Shown: positions 41,070 to 51,112, counted from the first letter of the stretch. The stretch: 64,000 nucleotides of DNA from Streptomyces sp. CB01249 (GCF_001905735.1 NZ_LISW01000008.1:186001-250000), one strand, 5' to 3'. Program-made: numbers and translations. The notes: generated by a model not told the origin, from the sequence alone.

Positions 41070-42881
41070 TCACCCGTGCCAGGAGCGCCAGAGCGCCGCG
41101 TACGCCCCGTCCGCCGCCACCAGCTCGTCGTGGCTGCCCAGCTCCGTGATCCGGCCCTGCTCGACCACGGCGATCACGTCCGCGTCGTGCGCGGTGTGCA
41201 GCCGGTGCGCGATCGCCACCACCGTGCGGCCCTCCAGCACCCGGGCGAGTGACCGCTCCAGGTTGCGGGCCGCCCGGGGATCGAGCAGCGAGGTCGCCTC
41301 GTCCAGAACCAGCGTGTGCGGATCGGCCAGCACCAGCCGGGCGAGCGCGATCTGCTGGGCCTGCGCCGGGGTGATCACCAGACCGCCCGAACCGACCTCC
41401 GCGTCGAGCCCCTTGTCCAGCGCCCGCGCCCAGCCGTCGGCGTCGACCGCGGCGAGCGACGCCCACAGCTCCGCGTCCTCGGCGTCCGTACGGGCCAGCC
41501 GCAGGTTGTCCCGCAGCGAGCCCACGAACACATGGTGCTCCTGGTTGACCAGCGCCACGTGCGACCGCACCCGCTCCGTCGCCATCCGCGACAGCTCGGC
41601 CCCGCCGAGCGTGACGTCACCGGTCCGGGGCGCGCAGATCCCCGCCAGCAGCCGCCCCAGCGTCGACTTGCCCGCGCCCGACGGGCCGACCAGCGCCAGC
41701 CGCGTACCCGGCGCGACGTCCAGCGACACCCGGTGCAGCACGTCGACCCCGTCCACGTACCCGAAGCGCACCTCGTCGGCCCGCACGTCCCGGCCGTCCG
41801 GGACGACCCCGGGGTCGCCCGCGTCCGGCTCGATCTCCCGGACGCCCACCAGCCGCGCCAGCGACACCTGGGCCACCTGCAGCTCGTCGTACCAGCGCAG
41901 GATCAGACCGATCGGGTCCACCATCATCTGCGCGAGCAGCGCACCCGTGGTGAGCTGACCGACGGTCATCCACCCCTCGATGACGAACCAGCCGCCCAGC
42001 AGCAGGACCGCGCCGAGGATCGTCGCGTACGTGATGTTGACGACCGGGAACAGCACCGTCCGCAGGAAGAGCGTGTACCGCTCCCATGACGTCCACTGCT
42101 TGACGCGCAGGTCCGACAGCGCGACCCGGCGCGCCCCCAGCCGGTGCGCCTCCACGGTCCGCCCCGCGTCCACGGTCTCCGCCAGGGCCGCGGCGACCGC
42201 CGCGTAACCGGCGGCCTCCGAGCGGTACGCCGCCGGGCCGCGGCGGAAGTACCAGCGGCAGCCGATGAGCAGCACCGGAAGCGCCACGACCACCGCGAGG
42301 GCCAGCGGGGGAGCGGTGACGGTGAGGGCGGCGACCAGCAGGCCCACCCACACCACGCCGATCGTCAGCTGCGGGACGGCCTCGCGCATGGCGTTGGCCA
42401 GCCGGTCGATGTCCGTGGTGATCCGGGACAGCAGATCGCCCGTACCGGCCCGCTCCAGCACGCCCGGAGGCAGCCGCACCGAGCGCACGAGGAAGTCCTC
42501 GCGCAGGTCCGCGAGCATCTCCTCGCCCAGCATGGCGCTGCGCAGCCGCATGATCCGGGTGGCGACCGTCTGCACCACGAGCGCGCACGCGAACACCGCG
42601 GCGGTGCGCTCCAGATGCAGGTCGCGGACCCCGTCGGACAGGTCCTCCACGAGCCCGCCCAGCAGGTACGGGCCCACGATGGAGGAGACCACCGCGAACG
42701 TGTTGAGCAGGGTCACCACGATGAACGGCTTACGGTGGCGCCGCATCAGCTCCAGCACGTAGGCCCGTACGGTCGCCGGCCGGCCCACCGGCAGGGTGGT
42801 GGCCGTCTCGGGGGCCGCCGGGTCGTAGGCGGGGGGTACGTGGGCCGGTGGGGCGACGCCGGTCATGGTCTGTCCTTTCAT
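41070..42881 (-). CDS. ABC exporter half with canonical Walker A and degenerate signature
   Basis: This 603-residue fused membrane and ATPase protein has residues about 40-330 as a six-helix exporter domain and about 360-600 as the nucleotide-binding domain. Walker A is intact (GPSGAGKST), as are Walker B with its Glu (TLVLDEAT) and the H-loop (AIAHRLH). The signature LSGGQ is replaced by ITPAQ (GGLVITPAQAQQIALAR). It overlaps the preceding ABC gene by ATGA and complements that gene's defects, so the two form a heterodimer. The substrate is unknown. Confidence 0.92.
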   Translation of the reverse strand: MKGQTMTGVAPPAHVPPAYDPAAPETATTLPVGRPATVRAYVLELMRRHRKPFIVVTLLNTFAVVSSIVGPYLLGGLVEDLSDGVRDLHLERTAAVFACALVVQTVATRIMRLRSAMLGEEMLADLREDFLVRSVRLPPGVLERAGTGDLLSRITTDIDRLANAMREAVPQLTIGVVWVGLLVAALTVTAPPLALAVVVALPVLLIGCRWYFRRGPAAYRSEAAGYAAVAAALAETVDAGRTVEAHRLGARRVALSDLRVKQWTSWERYTLFLRTVLFPVVNITYATILGAVLLLGGWFVIEGWMTVGQLTTGALLAQMMVDPIGLILRWYDELQVAQVSLARLVGVREIEPDAGDPGVVPDGRDVRADEVRFGYVDGVDVLHRVSLDVAPGTRLALVGPSGAGKSTLGRLLAGICAPRTGDVTLGGAELSRMATERVRSHVALVNQEHHVFVGSLRDNLRLARTDAEDAELWASLAAVDADGWARALDKGLDAEVGSGGLVITPAQAQQIALARLVLADPHTLVLDEATSLLDPRAARNLERSLARVLEGRTVVAIAHRLHTAHDADVIAVVEQGRITELGSHDELVAADGAYAALWRSWHG

Positions 42882-44701
42882 GCCCGTTCCTCGACTTCCT
42901 GGTGTGCGGCGTGCTCACCGTGCTCCGGGGCTGCCGCGGCCTCCGCCTCGTCGTCGGTCTCGCGGGTGACGACGGTGCGGTAGCGCTCCTCGGTGCGCAT
43001 CAGCTCGCGGTGCGTGCCGACCGCCACCACCGTGCCGCCGTGCACCAGCGCCACCCGGTCGGCCAGGTCGAGGAGCAGGGGCGACGAGGAGAACACGACG
43101 GTCGTACGGTCCGTACGCAGTTCCTTGACGCCCGCCGCTACCCGGGCCTCGGTGTGCGAGTCGACCGCCGAGGTGGGCTCGTCCAGGACCAGCGTGTCCG
43201 GGTCGGTCAGCAGCGACCGGGCCAGGGCGAGCCGCTGGCGCTGGCCGCCGGACAGGGACCGGCCGCGTTCGGTGATCCGGGTGTCCAGCGGCTCGCAGTC
43301 CGGCTCGGGGGACGCCTGCGCCAGCGCGGCCAGCACGTCGTCGCACTGCGCGGCGGACAGCGCGGCCGCGGCCTCCACCTTCCCGGACGACGGCACGTCC
43401 AGCAGTTCGCGCAGAGTGCCCGAGAGCAGCACGGGGTCCTTGTCCTGGACGAGTACGGCGGTACGGGCCGCGCCCGGGTCCAGTTCGTCCAGCGGCACCC
43501 CGCCCAGCAGGACGGAGGGCGGCTCGGGGGCGTCGGATTCCGGTGCCTCGGGCTGGGCGTGTCCGCCGAGCCGTTCCGCCAGCCGGCCCGCCTCGTCGGG
43601 GTCGCCGCAGACGACTGCGGTGAACCGCCCCTGCGGGGCCAGCAGCCCGGTGACTGGGTCGTACAGGTCGCCGGACGGGACGGTGTCGACGGTGGCCGGG
43701 CGGGTGTTCCGGCTCAGCGACAGCACGCGTACGGCGCGCTGCGCGGAGGGGCGGGAGAAGGAGTACGCCATGGCGATCTCCTCGAAGTGCCGCAGCGGGA
43801 ACAGGGTCAGGGTCGCCGCGCTGTACACCGTCACCAGCTGGCCCACCTCGATCCTGCCGTCCCGGGCGAGGGAGGCCCCGTAGACGACCAGGGAGAGCAG
43901 CAGGACGCCGGGCAGCAACACCTGGACCGCCGAGATCAGGGACCACATCCGGGCGCTGTGCACGGCGGCCTCGCGGACCTCCTGCGAGGCGCGCCGGTAG
44001 CGGTCCAGGAACAGTTCCTCGCCGCCGATGCCGCGCAGCACGCGCAGCCCGGCCACGGTGTCCGAGGCGAGTTCGGTGGCCCGGCCGCCCTTCTCGCGCT
44101 GCACATCCGCCCGCCGGGTGGCACGCGGCAGCAACGGCAGGACGGACAGGGCGAGGAACGGCATGGCGATCGCCACGAGCACGCCCAGCGACGGGAGGTA
44201 GAGGACGAGCCCCACGCTGATGACGACGAGGACCGTGGCGGCGGCCAGGAAGCGCGAGAGCGCCTCGACGAACCATCCAATTTTTTCGACGTCACCGGTT
44301 GAAACGGCTACGACTTCGCCCGCCGCGACCCGGCGCGTCAGCAGCGAGCCCAGCTCGGCGGTCTTGCGGGACAGCAGCTGCTGGATCCGGGCGGCGGCGG
44401 TGATCCAGTTGGTGACGGCGGCCCGGTGGAGCATCGCGTCGCCCACGGCGGTCAGCACGCCCAGCAGCGCGGTCAGCGCACCGGCCAGCGCGAGCCTGCC
44501 GCCGGACCGGTCCACGACCGCCTGGACGGCGAGCCCCACGGTCAGCGGGTACCCCGCGATCGAGCACTGGTGCACCAGCCCCCAGAACAAGGACTTGAGC
44601 TGCCCGCGGATCTGATTGCGGCCCAGCCACAGCAGGAGGCGGGGACCTGAACGGACATCGGGATCGCCGGGGTCCGAGTACGGAAGGTCGCGAATGTGCA
44701 T
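42878..44701 (-). CDS. ABC exporter half with degenerate Walker A and intact signature
   Basis: This 607-residue exporter half has a six-helix membrane domain (about 40-310) and a nucleotide-binding domain (about 340-580). The Walker A position reads CGDPDEAGRL with no P-loop Lys, and the H-loop His is replaced (TVVFSSSPLLL). The signature RSLSGGQRQRLALAR and Walker B TLVLDEPTSAVD are intact. It can thus complete the ATP site of its partner but not its own. It is first in the two-gene operon. ATG 44701 is the only start close to the conserved N terminus. Confidence 0.9.
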   Translation of the reverse strand: MHIRDLPYSDPGDPDVRSGPRLLLWLGRNQIRGQLKSLFWGLVHQCSIAGYPLTVGLAVQAVVDRSGGRLALAGALTALLGVLTAVGDAMLHRAAVTNWITAAARIQQLLSRKTAELGSLLTRRVAAGEVVAVSTGDVEKIGWFVEALSRFLAAATVLVVISVGLVLYLPSLGVLVAIAMPFLALSVLPLLPRATRRADVQREKGGRATELASDTVAGLRVLRGIGGEELFLDRYRRASQEVREAAVHSARMWSLISAVQVLLPGVLLLSLVVYGASLARDGRIEVGQLVTVYSAATLTLFPLRHFEEIAMAYSFSRPSAQRAVRVLSLSRNTRPATVDTVPSGDLYDPVTGLLAPQGRFTAVVCGDPDEAGRLAERLGGHAQPEAPESDAPEPPSVLLGGVPLDELDPGAARTAVLVQDKDPVLLSGTLRELLDVPSSGKVEAAAALSAAQCDDVLAALAQASPEPDCEPLDTRITERGRSLSGGQRQRLALARSLLTDPDTLVLDEPTSAVDSHTEARVAAGVKELRTDRTTVVFSSSPLLLDLADRVALVHGGTVVAVGTHRELMRTEERYRTVVTRETDDEAEAAAAPEHGEHAAHQEVEERA

Positions 44702-44972
44702 GACATCCCAAAGGATTGGAAGAAACCGGGCCCGCGAGGCGCCGCGAAAGCGCGTCGGGGCAGCACTGAGTCGCCTGCGGGATGCGCAGGCGGGGGAAAC
44801 CAGACCGCGCAAGCCTTGCCTGTCGCCCGGATCGCGGCAAACGGTTTTACGCGGCGAGGGTGGGGGCGTGGACGTGGGCGGGGCGCCGGGCGCGGGTAAA
44901 GATTCGGCACGCTTTCGCCGGGGCCGCCCGGGGTGGACAACGGCGTACATCGCCAGGTGCGAGCATGGACGG

Positions 44973-45716
44973 ATGCGTATAGCCGGTGCGGTTCGGATGG
45001 TGGCCTCGGCGGCCGCCTGTGGTGTCCTGCTCACGACCCTGACGTCCTGCGGTGACGACGGGGACACGAAGAAGGGCGCCGCCGCCGAGCGGTCGGCCGC
45101 CGCGAAGGGCGGCACGAAGACCCCGGTCAAGGATTTGAAGCGCATCCCCGATGTGGGTGACCGGCTCCAGTCGCAGATCCCGGCCGCATCCCGCCAGGTC
45201 GTCGCCGTCTACGGCGAGGGCAAGGACTCCGCGAACTCGACCGTCGTGCTCTACACCAAGTCCGGCTCCACCTGGGACAAGACCGCCTCCTGGAAGGGCC
45301 ACAACGGCAAGAAGGGCTGGACGCCCGACCACCACGAGAACGACAACCGCAGCCCCGTCGGCGTCTACACCCTCAGCGACGCGGCCGGTGTCCTGCCCGA
45401 CCCGGGCGCCCGCCTCCCGTACACGCAGACCGCCTCGATCCAGGCCCCGCACTACTGGGCCAAGTCGCACTGGCACGACTTCGACTACGTCATCGCCATC
45501 GACTACAACCGCGTCAAGGGCACCCCGCCCAACGACCCGACGCGCCCGCAGGGCCAGACCAAGGGCGGCAGCATCTGGCTGCACATGGACCACGGCAGCG
45601 GCACCTCGGCGTGCGTGAGCGTGTCCAAGGAGGCCATGGAGAAGCTGCTGCGCACCCTGGACCCGAAGCAGCACCCGGTCATCGTCATGGGCGACCGGGC
45701 CAACCTCCGCGCCTGA
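44973..45716 (+). CDS. L,D-transpeptidase-like lipoprotein (YkuD family)
   Basis: This 247-residue protein has a lipoprotein signal ending in the lipobox LTSC (Cys about 26) followed by a charged linker. The catalytic part is YkuD-like: SPVGVYTLSDAAG, then IWLHMDHGSGTSACVSVSKE with the His and the Cys nucleophile of the HGxxTxxCVSV pattern. Such proteins make or edit 3-3 cross-links in peptidoglycan. It is anchored to the outer face of the membrane. Confidence 0.85.
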   Translation: MRIAGAVRMVASAAACGVLLTTLTSCGDDGDTKKGAAAERSAAAKGGTKTPVKDLKRIPDVGDRLQSQIPAASRQVVAVYGEGKDSANSTVVLYTKSGSTWDKTASWKGHNGKKGWTPDHHENDNRSPVGVYTLSDAAGVLPDPGARLPYTQTASIQAPHYWAKSHWHDFDYVIAIDYNRVKGTPPNDPTRPQGQTKGGSIWLHMDHGSGTSACVSVSKEAMEKLLRTLDPKQHPVIVMGDRANLRA

Positions 45717-45726
45717 CGCGCGCCGC

Positions 45727-48660
45727 TCAGGCGGGACCGGGGCGGGTCGCCCACTCCAGCTCCATCAGGGCGGAGTGATACGAGCGGCCCGTCGCCCGGT
45801 CCATGCCGATCTCGCACATCCGGTTGGCCGAGAGATACGCCTCGTAATCCCGGGACCGCACCTCGGCGGCCTCCTTGGCGGTCGCGGACGCCGTCAGCTC
45901 CTGATGCAGCATCCCGCGGTCGCCCGCGAAACCGCAGCACGCGGCGTCGTCGGGGATCACGGCCTCGTCGGCGCAGGCCTCGGCGACCGCGCGCAGCCGG
46001 TCCACATCGTCCAGGTGCTCCATCGAACAGGTCGGGTGCAGCACGGCCGAACGGGCCTTCCGTAGCACCGTCAGCTCCGGCAGCAACTCGTCCGCCGCCC
46101 AGACCAGGGAGTCGACCACGGTCAGCTCGCGGTGCAGCGCCCGGTTGTCCTCGGTGAGATACGGGACCACCTCATGGGCGATGCCCAGGGTGCACGAGGA
46201 GGCGTCGACCACCAGCGGCAGCTTCCCCCCGGCCGTCCAGCCCCAGGCCGCTTCCACGATCCGGTTGGCCATCACGGCGTTTCCGGAGTCGTAGCCCTTG
46301 GAGTGCCAGATGGTGGCGCAGCAGGTGCCGTTGACATCGTCGGGGATCCAGACGGGCTTGCCCGCCCGGGCCGACACGGCCACCACGGCCTGCGGCAGCG
46401 ACGGGCCGCGATGGCTGTCCGGGCTGCCGAAGATGCGGTTGACACAGGCCGGGTAGTAGACCGCGCTCGCCCCCGTCCTGGAGGTGCGCGGCAGCTTGCG
46501 GGACGCGGCGCCGGGGACCTCGGGAAGCCACTCGGGGACCAGATCGGGGCTCACCGCCCGGCGGGCGAGCCGGGTGACTCCTTGGAGCAGCCGGTCGTCG
46601 ATCCGGCTCGCCGCGGCGACCGCGAGCCGCGCCGCCGTCTCCGCCGTACGGAAGTGCCGGGCGGCGAGCGCGGCGATCCGCTCCTCGCGCGGGGAGTGCC
46701 GCTGGTGGCGGAAGTTCTTCATCATGGCGCCCGTGTCGATGCCGACGGGGCAGGCCAGCTTGCAGGTGGAGTCTCCGGCGCAGGTGTCCACGGCGTCGTA
46801 GCCGTAGGCGTCGACCAGGCTGGTCTCGACGGGCGAACCGTCGGGCTGGCGCATCATCTCGCGGCGCAGCACGATCCGCTGGCGCGGTGAGGTCGTCAGG
46901 TCGTGGCTGGGACAGGTCGGTTCGCAGAAGCCGCACTCGATGCAGGGGTCGGCGATGGCCTCGACCTTCGGGATGGTCTTCAGCCCGCGCAGATGGGCCT
47001 TGGGGTCGCGGTCGAGGACGATCCGCGGCGCCAGCACCCCGTCGGGGTCGATGACCTGCTTCGTACGCCACATCAGTTCGGTGGCCTGCGGGCCCCACTC
47101 CAGTTCGAGGAAGGGGGCGATGTTGCGGCCCGTCGCGTGCTCCGCCTTGAGCGATCCGTCGAACCGCTCGACCGTCAGCTTGCAGAAGTCCGCCATGAAG
47201 GCGGCGTACCGGTCGACGTCGGACGGCCGCGCCGCGTCGAACGCGAGCAGGAAGTGCAGGTTGCCGTGCGCGGCGTGACCGGCGACGGCGGCGTCGAAGC
47301 CGTGCTCGGCCTGGAGCGCCAGCAGCGCCTCGCAGGCGTCGGCCAGCCGGGACGGCGGGACCGCGAAGTCCTCGGTGATCAGCGTCGTGCCCGAGGGGCG
47401 GGAGCCGCCGACCGCGGTGACGAACGCCTTGCGGGCCTTCCAGTAGCCGGAGATGGTGCGGGCGTCCCGGGTGAACTCGTTGGTGACCGAGGTGACGGGC
47501 CGGACCAGCTCCAGCCCGCGCACCACATCGGCCGCCGCCCGCTCGTACGCCTCCTGGCCCGCCTCGTCCGGGGCCCGGAACTCCACCAGCAGCGCGGCGG
47601 TCTCCTTCGGTAGCCCGGCCCAGTCGGCGGGGACCCCCTGCACGCTGACCGAGGCGCGCAGGGTGTTGCCGTCCATCAGCTCCACGGCGATGGCCCCCGC
47701 CTCGTTGAACAGCGGGACGGCGGCGGCCGCGGCGGTCAGCGAGGGGAAGAACAGCAGCGCCGTGGAGATCCGGCGGTCCAGCGGCAGGGTGTCGAAGACG
47801 ACCTCGGAGATGAAGCCGAACGTCCCCTCGGAGCCGACCATGAGGCCGCGCAGGATCTCCACCGGGGTCGAGCCGTCGAGGAACGCGTCCAGCCGGTAGC
47901 CGTTGGTGTTCTTGATCTCGTACTTGGCGCGGATACGGGCCGTGAGCGCCGCGTCCGCCTCGATCTCCGCCTTCAGCGCCAGCAGCCCCTCGCACAGCCG
48001 CGGCTCGGCCCGGGCCAGATCCTCGTCGGCCGCCGGGTCCGCGGTGTCCACGACGGTGCCGCTCGGCAGCACGAAGGTGAGCGAGGAGACGGTCCGGTAC
48101 GAATTGCGGGTGGTGCCCGCGGTCATCCCCGAGGCGTTGTTGGCGACGACTCCGCCGATCGTGCACGCGATGGCGCTGGCCGGGTCCGGGCCCAGCAGCC
48201 TGCCGTACCGGGCGAGGGAGGCGTTGGCCCGGACGACCGTCGTCCCGGGGCGGATGCGGGCGCGGGCTCCGTCGTCCAGGACCTCGACGCCCGCCCAGTT
48301 CCGCCGGACGTCGACCAGGATGTCCTCGCCCTGGGCCTGGCCGTTGAGGCTGGTGCCGGCGGCGCGGAAGACCACGTTGCGGCCCCTGCCGTGCGCGTAC
48401 GACAGGATCGCCGAGATGTCGTCCAGGTCCTCCGGGACGACGACCACCTGGGGCACGAAGCGGTACGGGCTGGCGTCCGAGGCGTACTTCACCAGGTCGG
48501 AGACCTTCCAGAGCACCTTCTCCGCGCCGAGCAGGTCGGTGAGCTCGGTGCGCAGTGTCTCCGGGGTGCCCTGCGCCTGCGCGTCGGGGACGCGGTCGTG
48601 GGAGGGCGGGCGCACCGCCGCGGGGCGCAGCGTGTCGGGGTCCGGCTCCAGCAGCGGCAT
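45727..48660 (-). CDS. Fused FAD-linked oxidase and Fe-S oxidoreductase (D-lactate/glycolate dehydrogenase type)
   Basis: This 977-residue protein has an N-terminal FAD-binding domain (about 40-280: VVVVPEDLDDISAIL, FRAAGTSLNGQAQG, DPASAIACTIGGVVANNASG). An FAD-linked oxidase C-terminal domain (about 300-550, HAAHGNLHFLLAF) follows, then a ferredoxin-like 4Fe-4S pair (CIECGFCEPTCPSHD and CAGDSTCKLACPVG) and cysteine-rich CCG domains (PTCSMEHLDD and DAACCGFAGDRG). The layout is a GlcD-GlcF fusion, as in membrane-associated D-lactate or glycolate dehydrogenases that feed electrons to quinone. The substrate is not settled by sequence. Confidence 0.92.
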   Translation of the reverse strand: MPLLEPDPDTLRPAAVRPPSHDRVPDAQAQGTPETLRTELTDLLGAEKVLWKVSDLVKYASDASPYRFVPQVVVVPEDLDDISAILSYAHGRGRNVVFRAAGTSLNGQAQGEDILVDVRRNWAGVEVLDDGARARIRPGTTVVRANASLARYGRLLGPDPASAIACTIGGVVANNASGMTAGTTRNSYRTVSSLTFVLPSGTVVDTADPAADEDLARAEPRLCEGLLALKAEIEADAALTARIRAKYEIKNTNGYRLDAFLDGSTPVEILRGLMVGSEGTFGFISEVVFDTLPLDRRISTALLFFPSLTAAAAAVPLFNEAGAIAVELMDGNTLRASVSVQGVPADWAGLPKETAALLVEFRAPDEAGQEAYERAAADVVRGLELVRPVTSVTNEFTRDARTISGYWKARKAFVTAVGGSRPSGTTLITEDFAVPPSRLADACEALLALQAEHGFDAAVAGHAAHGNLHFLLAFDAARPSDVDRYAAFMADFCKLTVERFDGSLKAEHATGRNIAPFLELEWGPQATELMWRTKQVIDPDGVLAPRIVLDRDPKAHLRGLKTIPKVEAIADPCIECGFCEPTCPSHDLTTSPRQRIVLRREMMRQPDGSPVETSLVDAYGYDAVDTCAGDSTCKLACPVGIDTGAMMKNFRHQRHSPREERIAALAARHFRTAETAARLAVAAASRIDDRLLQGVTRLARRAVSPDLVPEWLPEVPGAASRKLPRTSRTGASAVYYPACVNRIFGSPDSHRGPSLPQAVVAVSARAGKPVWIPDDVNGTCCATIWHSKGYDSGNAVMANRIVEAAWGWTAGGKLPLVVDASSCTLGIAHEVVPYLTEDNRALHRELTVVDSLVWAADELLPELTVLRKARSAVLHPTCSMEHLDDVDRLRAVAEACADEAVIPDDAACCGFAGDRGMLHQELTASATAKEAAEVRSRDYEAYLSANRMCEIGMDRATGRSYHSALMELEWATRPGPA

Positions 48661-48718
48661 GGTGGTTCTCCTCGGCGGTTCGTCGGTCCGACGGCTCGGC
48701 GCCGCCTCCCGTGACCGG

Positions 48719-49162
48719 TCAGCAGCGACGCTCCGGCATTCCGTTGACCAGGGCGGTCAGCAGACCGCCGAGCACCTCGCGCTGGTCGGCGGTCAATGGA
48801 GCCAGGATCTCCTCTGCGGCTGCCCGGCGCGCGTCGCGCAGCGAGCGGAGCGTGGCGATGCCCTCGTCCGTGATCTCGATCCGGACCACCCTACGACTTT
48901 GCGGATCGGGGACACGGCGCACCCTGCCGCTCGCCTCCAGTGCGTCGACCAGCGTGGTCACGGCGCGGGGGACCACGTCGAGGCGCTGCGCGAGATCCGC
49001 CATCCGGGGCGGTCCGTCGTAATGGGCGACGGTGCGCAGCAGCCGGAACTGCGCCGGGGTGATACCGATCGGCTCCAGCTGGCGGCCCTGGATGCGCTGG
49101 AGCCTGCGCGTCAGCCGCAGCAGCTGCTCGGCGAGCATGCCGTCGGGGTCGGGGGAGTCCAT
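48719..49162 (-). CDS. MarR-family regulator
   Basis: This 147-residue winged-helix protein has GITPAQFRLLRTVAHYDG, RMADLAQRLDVVPRAVTTLV (recognition helix) and DALEASGRVRRVPDPQSRRV. It is divergent from an ABC exporter gene with a 7-bp inverted repeat between them, the usual layout for a ligand-responsive repressor of efflux. It lies 58 bp upstream of the dehydrogenase gene on the same strand and might be co-transcribed with it. Confidence 0.92.
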   Translation of the reverse strand: MDSPDPDGMLAEQLLRLTRRLQRIQGRQLEPIGITPAQFRLLRTVAHYDGPPRMADLAQRLDVVPRAVTTLVDALEASGRVRRVPDPQSRRVVRIEITDEGIATLRSLRDARRAAAEEILAPLTADQREVLGGLLTALVNGMPERRC

Positions 49163-49187
49163 GGGAAGAACGATATCAGGACTTCGT

Positions 49188-49212
49188 TCATTGTGAGTAG
49201 GGGTAACAATGA
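49188..49212. promoter_or_regulatory. MarR operator candidate
   Basis: TCATTGT and ACAATGA are perfect 7-bp inverted repeats around an 11-bp spacer, 26 bp from the MarR start and 95 bp before the ABC exporter start. The sequence is AT-rich against its surroundings. Confidence 0.65.
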
Positions 49213-49306
49213 GCTATGCTCTCATTCGGCTCGACTGTCACGGTCGCGATCCCCGCGCCCGGGCGGCCCCGCCCGCACCACTGCCGCACGCCCGACGAAG
49301 GAGCCC

Positions 49307-51112
49307 ATGAAACCCGACGAACCCACGTGGACACCCCCGCCCAAGGACGACGCCCAGCCGCCCGCCGAGCTGCGCCGCATCCTCCGCCTCTTCCGCCCGT
49401 ACCGCGGCCGCCTCGCGGTGGTCGGCCTGCTCGTCGGCGCCTCGTCGCTGGTGTCGGTCGCCTCGCCGTTCCTGCTGCGCGAGATCCTGGACACCGCCCT
49501 CCCGCAGGGCCGGACCGGGCTGCTCACGCTGCTCGCGCTCGGCATGATCCTCACCGCCGTGATGAACAGCGTCTTCGGCGTGCTCCAGACCCTCATCTCC
49601 ACCACCGTCGGCCAGCGCGTCATGCACGACCTGCGCACCGCCGTCTACACCCAGCTGCAGCGGATGCCGCTCGCCTTCTTCACCCGGACCCGCACGGGTG
49701 AGGTCCAGTCCCGGATCGCCAACGACATCGGGGGCATGCAGGCCACCGTCACCTCGACGGCGACCTCGCTCGTCTCCAACCTCACCGCGGTCATCGCCAC
49801 CGTCGTCGCCATGCTCGCGCTCGACTGGCGGCTCACCGTCGTCTCGCTGCTCCTGCTGCCCGTCTTCGTCTGGATCAGCCGCCGGGTCGGCCGCGAGCGC
49901 AAGAAGATCACCACTCAGCGCCAGAAGCAGATGGCCGCCATGGCCGCCACCGTCACCGAGTCGCTGTCCGTCAGCGGCATCCTGCTCGGCCGCACGATGG
50001 GCCGCTCCGACTCGCTGACCCAGGGCTTCGCCGAGGAGTCCGAGCGGCTGGTCGACCTCGAAGTGCGCGCCAGCATGGCCGGACGGTGGCGGATGTCCAC
50101 CATCGGCATCGTCATGGCCGCCATGCCGGCCGTCATCTACTGGGCCGCGGGCATGGCCCTCCAGTCCGGCGGGCCCGCCGTCTCGATCGGCACCCTCGTC
50201 GCCTTCGTCTCCCTCCAGCAGGGCCTCTTCCGCCCCGCCGTGAGCCTGCTCTCCACCGGAGTGCAGATGCAGACGTCCCTCGCGCTCTTCCAGCGGATCT
50301 TCGAATACCTCGACCTCACCGTGGACATCACGGAGCCGGAGCACCCGGTGCGCCTGGAGAAGGTCCGCGGCGAGGTCCGCTTCGAGAACGTCGACTTCAG
50401 CTACGACGAGAAGAGCGGCCCGACCCTCAGCGGCGTCGACGTCACCGTGCCCGCCGGAGCCGCCCTGGCCGTCGTCGGCCCCACGGGATCCGGCAAGTCC
50501 ACCCTCAGCTACCTGGTGCCGCGGCTCTACGACGTGACCGGCGGCCGGGTCACCCTCGACGGGGTCGACGTGCGCGACCTGGACTTCGACACCCTCGCCC
50601 GCGCGGTCGGCGTCGTCTCGCAGGAGACGTACCTCTTCCACGCCTCGGTCGCCGAGAACCTGCGCTTCGCGAAGCCGGACGCCACCGACGAGGAGATCGA
50701 GGCGGCCGCCCGCGCCGCGCAGATCCACGACCACATCGCCTCGCTCCCCGACGGCTACGACACCCTCGTGGGGGAACGCGGCTACCGCTTCTCCGGCGGC
50801 GAGAAGCAGCGCCTCGCCATCGCGCGGACGATCCTGCGCGACCCGCCGGTGCTCATCCTGGACGAGGCGACGAGCGCGCTCGACACCCGTACGGAATTCG
50901 CCGTGCAGGAGGCCATCGACGCGCTCTCCGCCGGACGCACCACGATCACCATCGCCCACCGGCTCTCCACCGTCCGCGACGCCGACCAGATCGTCGTCCT
51001 CGACGGCGGCCGCACGGCGGAGCGCGGCACCCACGAGGAACTGCTCCGGCTCGACGGACGGTACGCGGCACTGGTCCGCCGGGACACGGAGATGGCGCCG
51101 GTGGCGGGCTGA
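49307..51112 (+). CDS. ABC exporter (fused permease and ATPase), MarR-controlled
   Basis: This 601-residue ABCB-type half transporter has its membrane domain at about residues 35-330. The ATPase has intact Walker A (GPTGSGKST), Q-loop (GVVSQETYLF), signature YRFSGGEKQRLAIAR, Walker B (VLILDEATSALD) and H-loop (TIAHRLS). All motifs are intact, so it can work as a homodimer, unlike the pair at 41-44.7 kb. AAGGAG sits six bases before the ATG. Drug or lipid export is the usual role. Confidence 0.94.
   Translation: MKPDEPTWTPPPKDDAQPPAELRRILRLFRPYRGRLAVVGLLVGASSLVSVASPFLLREILDTALPQGRTGLLTLLALGMILTAVMNSVFGVLQTLISTTVGQRVMHDLRTAVYTQLQRMPLAFFTRTRTGEVQSRIANDIGGMQATVTSTATSLVSNLTAVIATVVAMLALDWRLTVVSLLLLPVFVWISRRVGRERKKITTQRQKQMAAMAATVTESLSVSGILLGRTMGRSDSLTQGFAEESERLVDLEVRASMAGRWRMSTIGIVMAAMPAVIYWAAGMALQSGGPAVSIGTLVAFVSLQQGLFRPAVSLLSTGVQMQTSLALFQRIFEYLDLTVDITEPEHPVRLEKVRGEVRFENVDFSYDEKSGPTLSGVDVTVPAGAALAVVGPTGSGKSTLSYLVPRLYDVTGGRVTLDGVDVRDLDFDTLARAVGVVSQETYLFHASVAENLRFAKPDATDEEIEAAARAAQIHDHIASLPDGYDTLVGERGYRFSGGEKQRLAIARTILRDPPVLILDEATSALDTRTEFAVQEAIDALSAGRTTITIAHRLSTVRDADQIVVLDGGRTAERGTHEELLRLDGRYAALVRRDTEMAPVAG

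Noticed and set aside
47903..51112. 1069-residue fusion ending in the ABC exporter
   Set aside because: The upstream part is antisense to the dehydrogenase and MarR genes. ATG 49307 has a good ribosome binding site.
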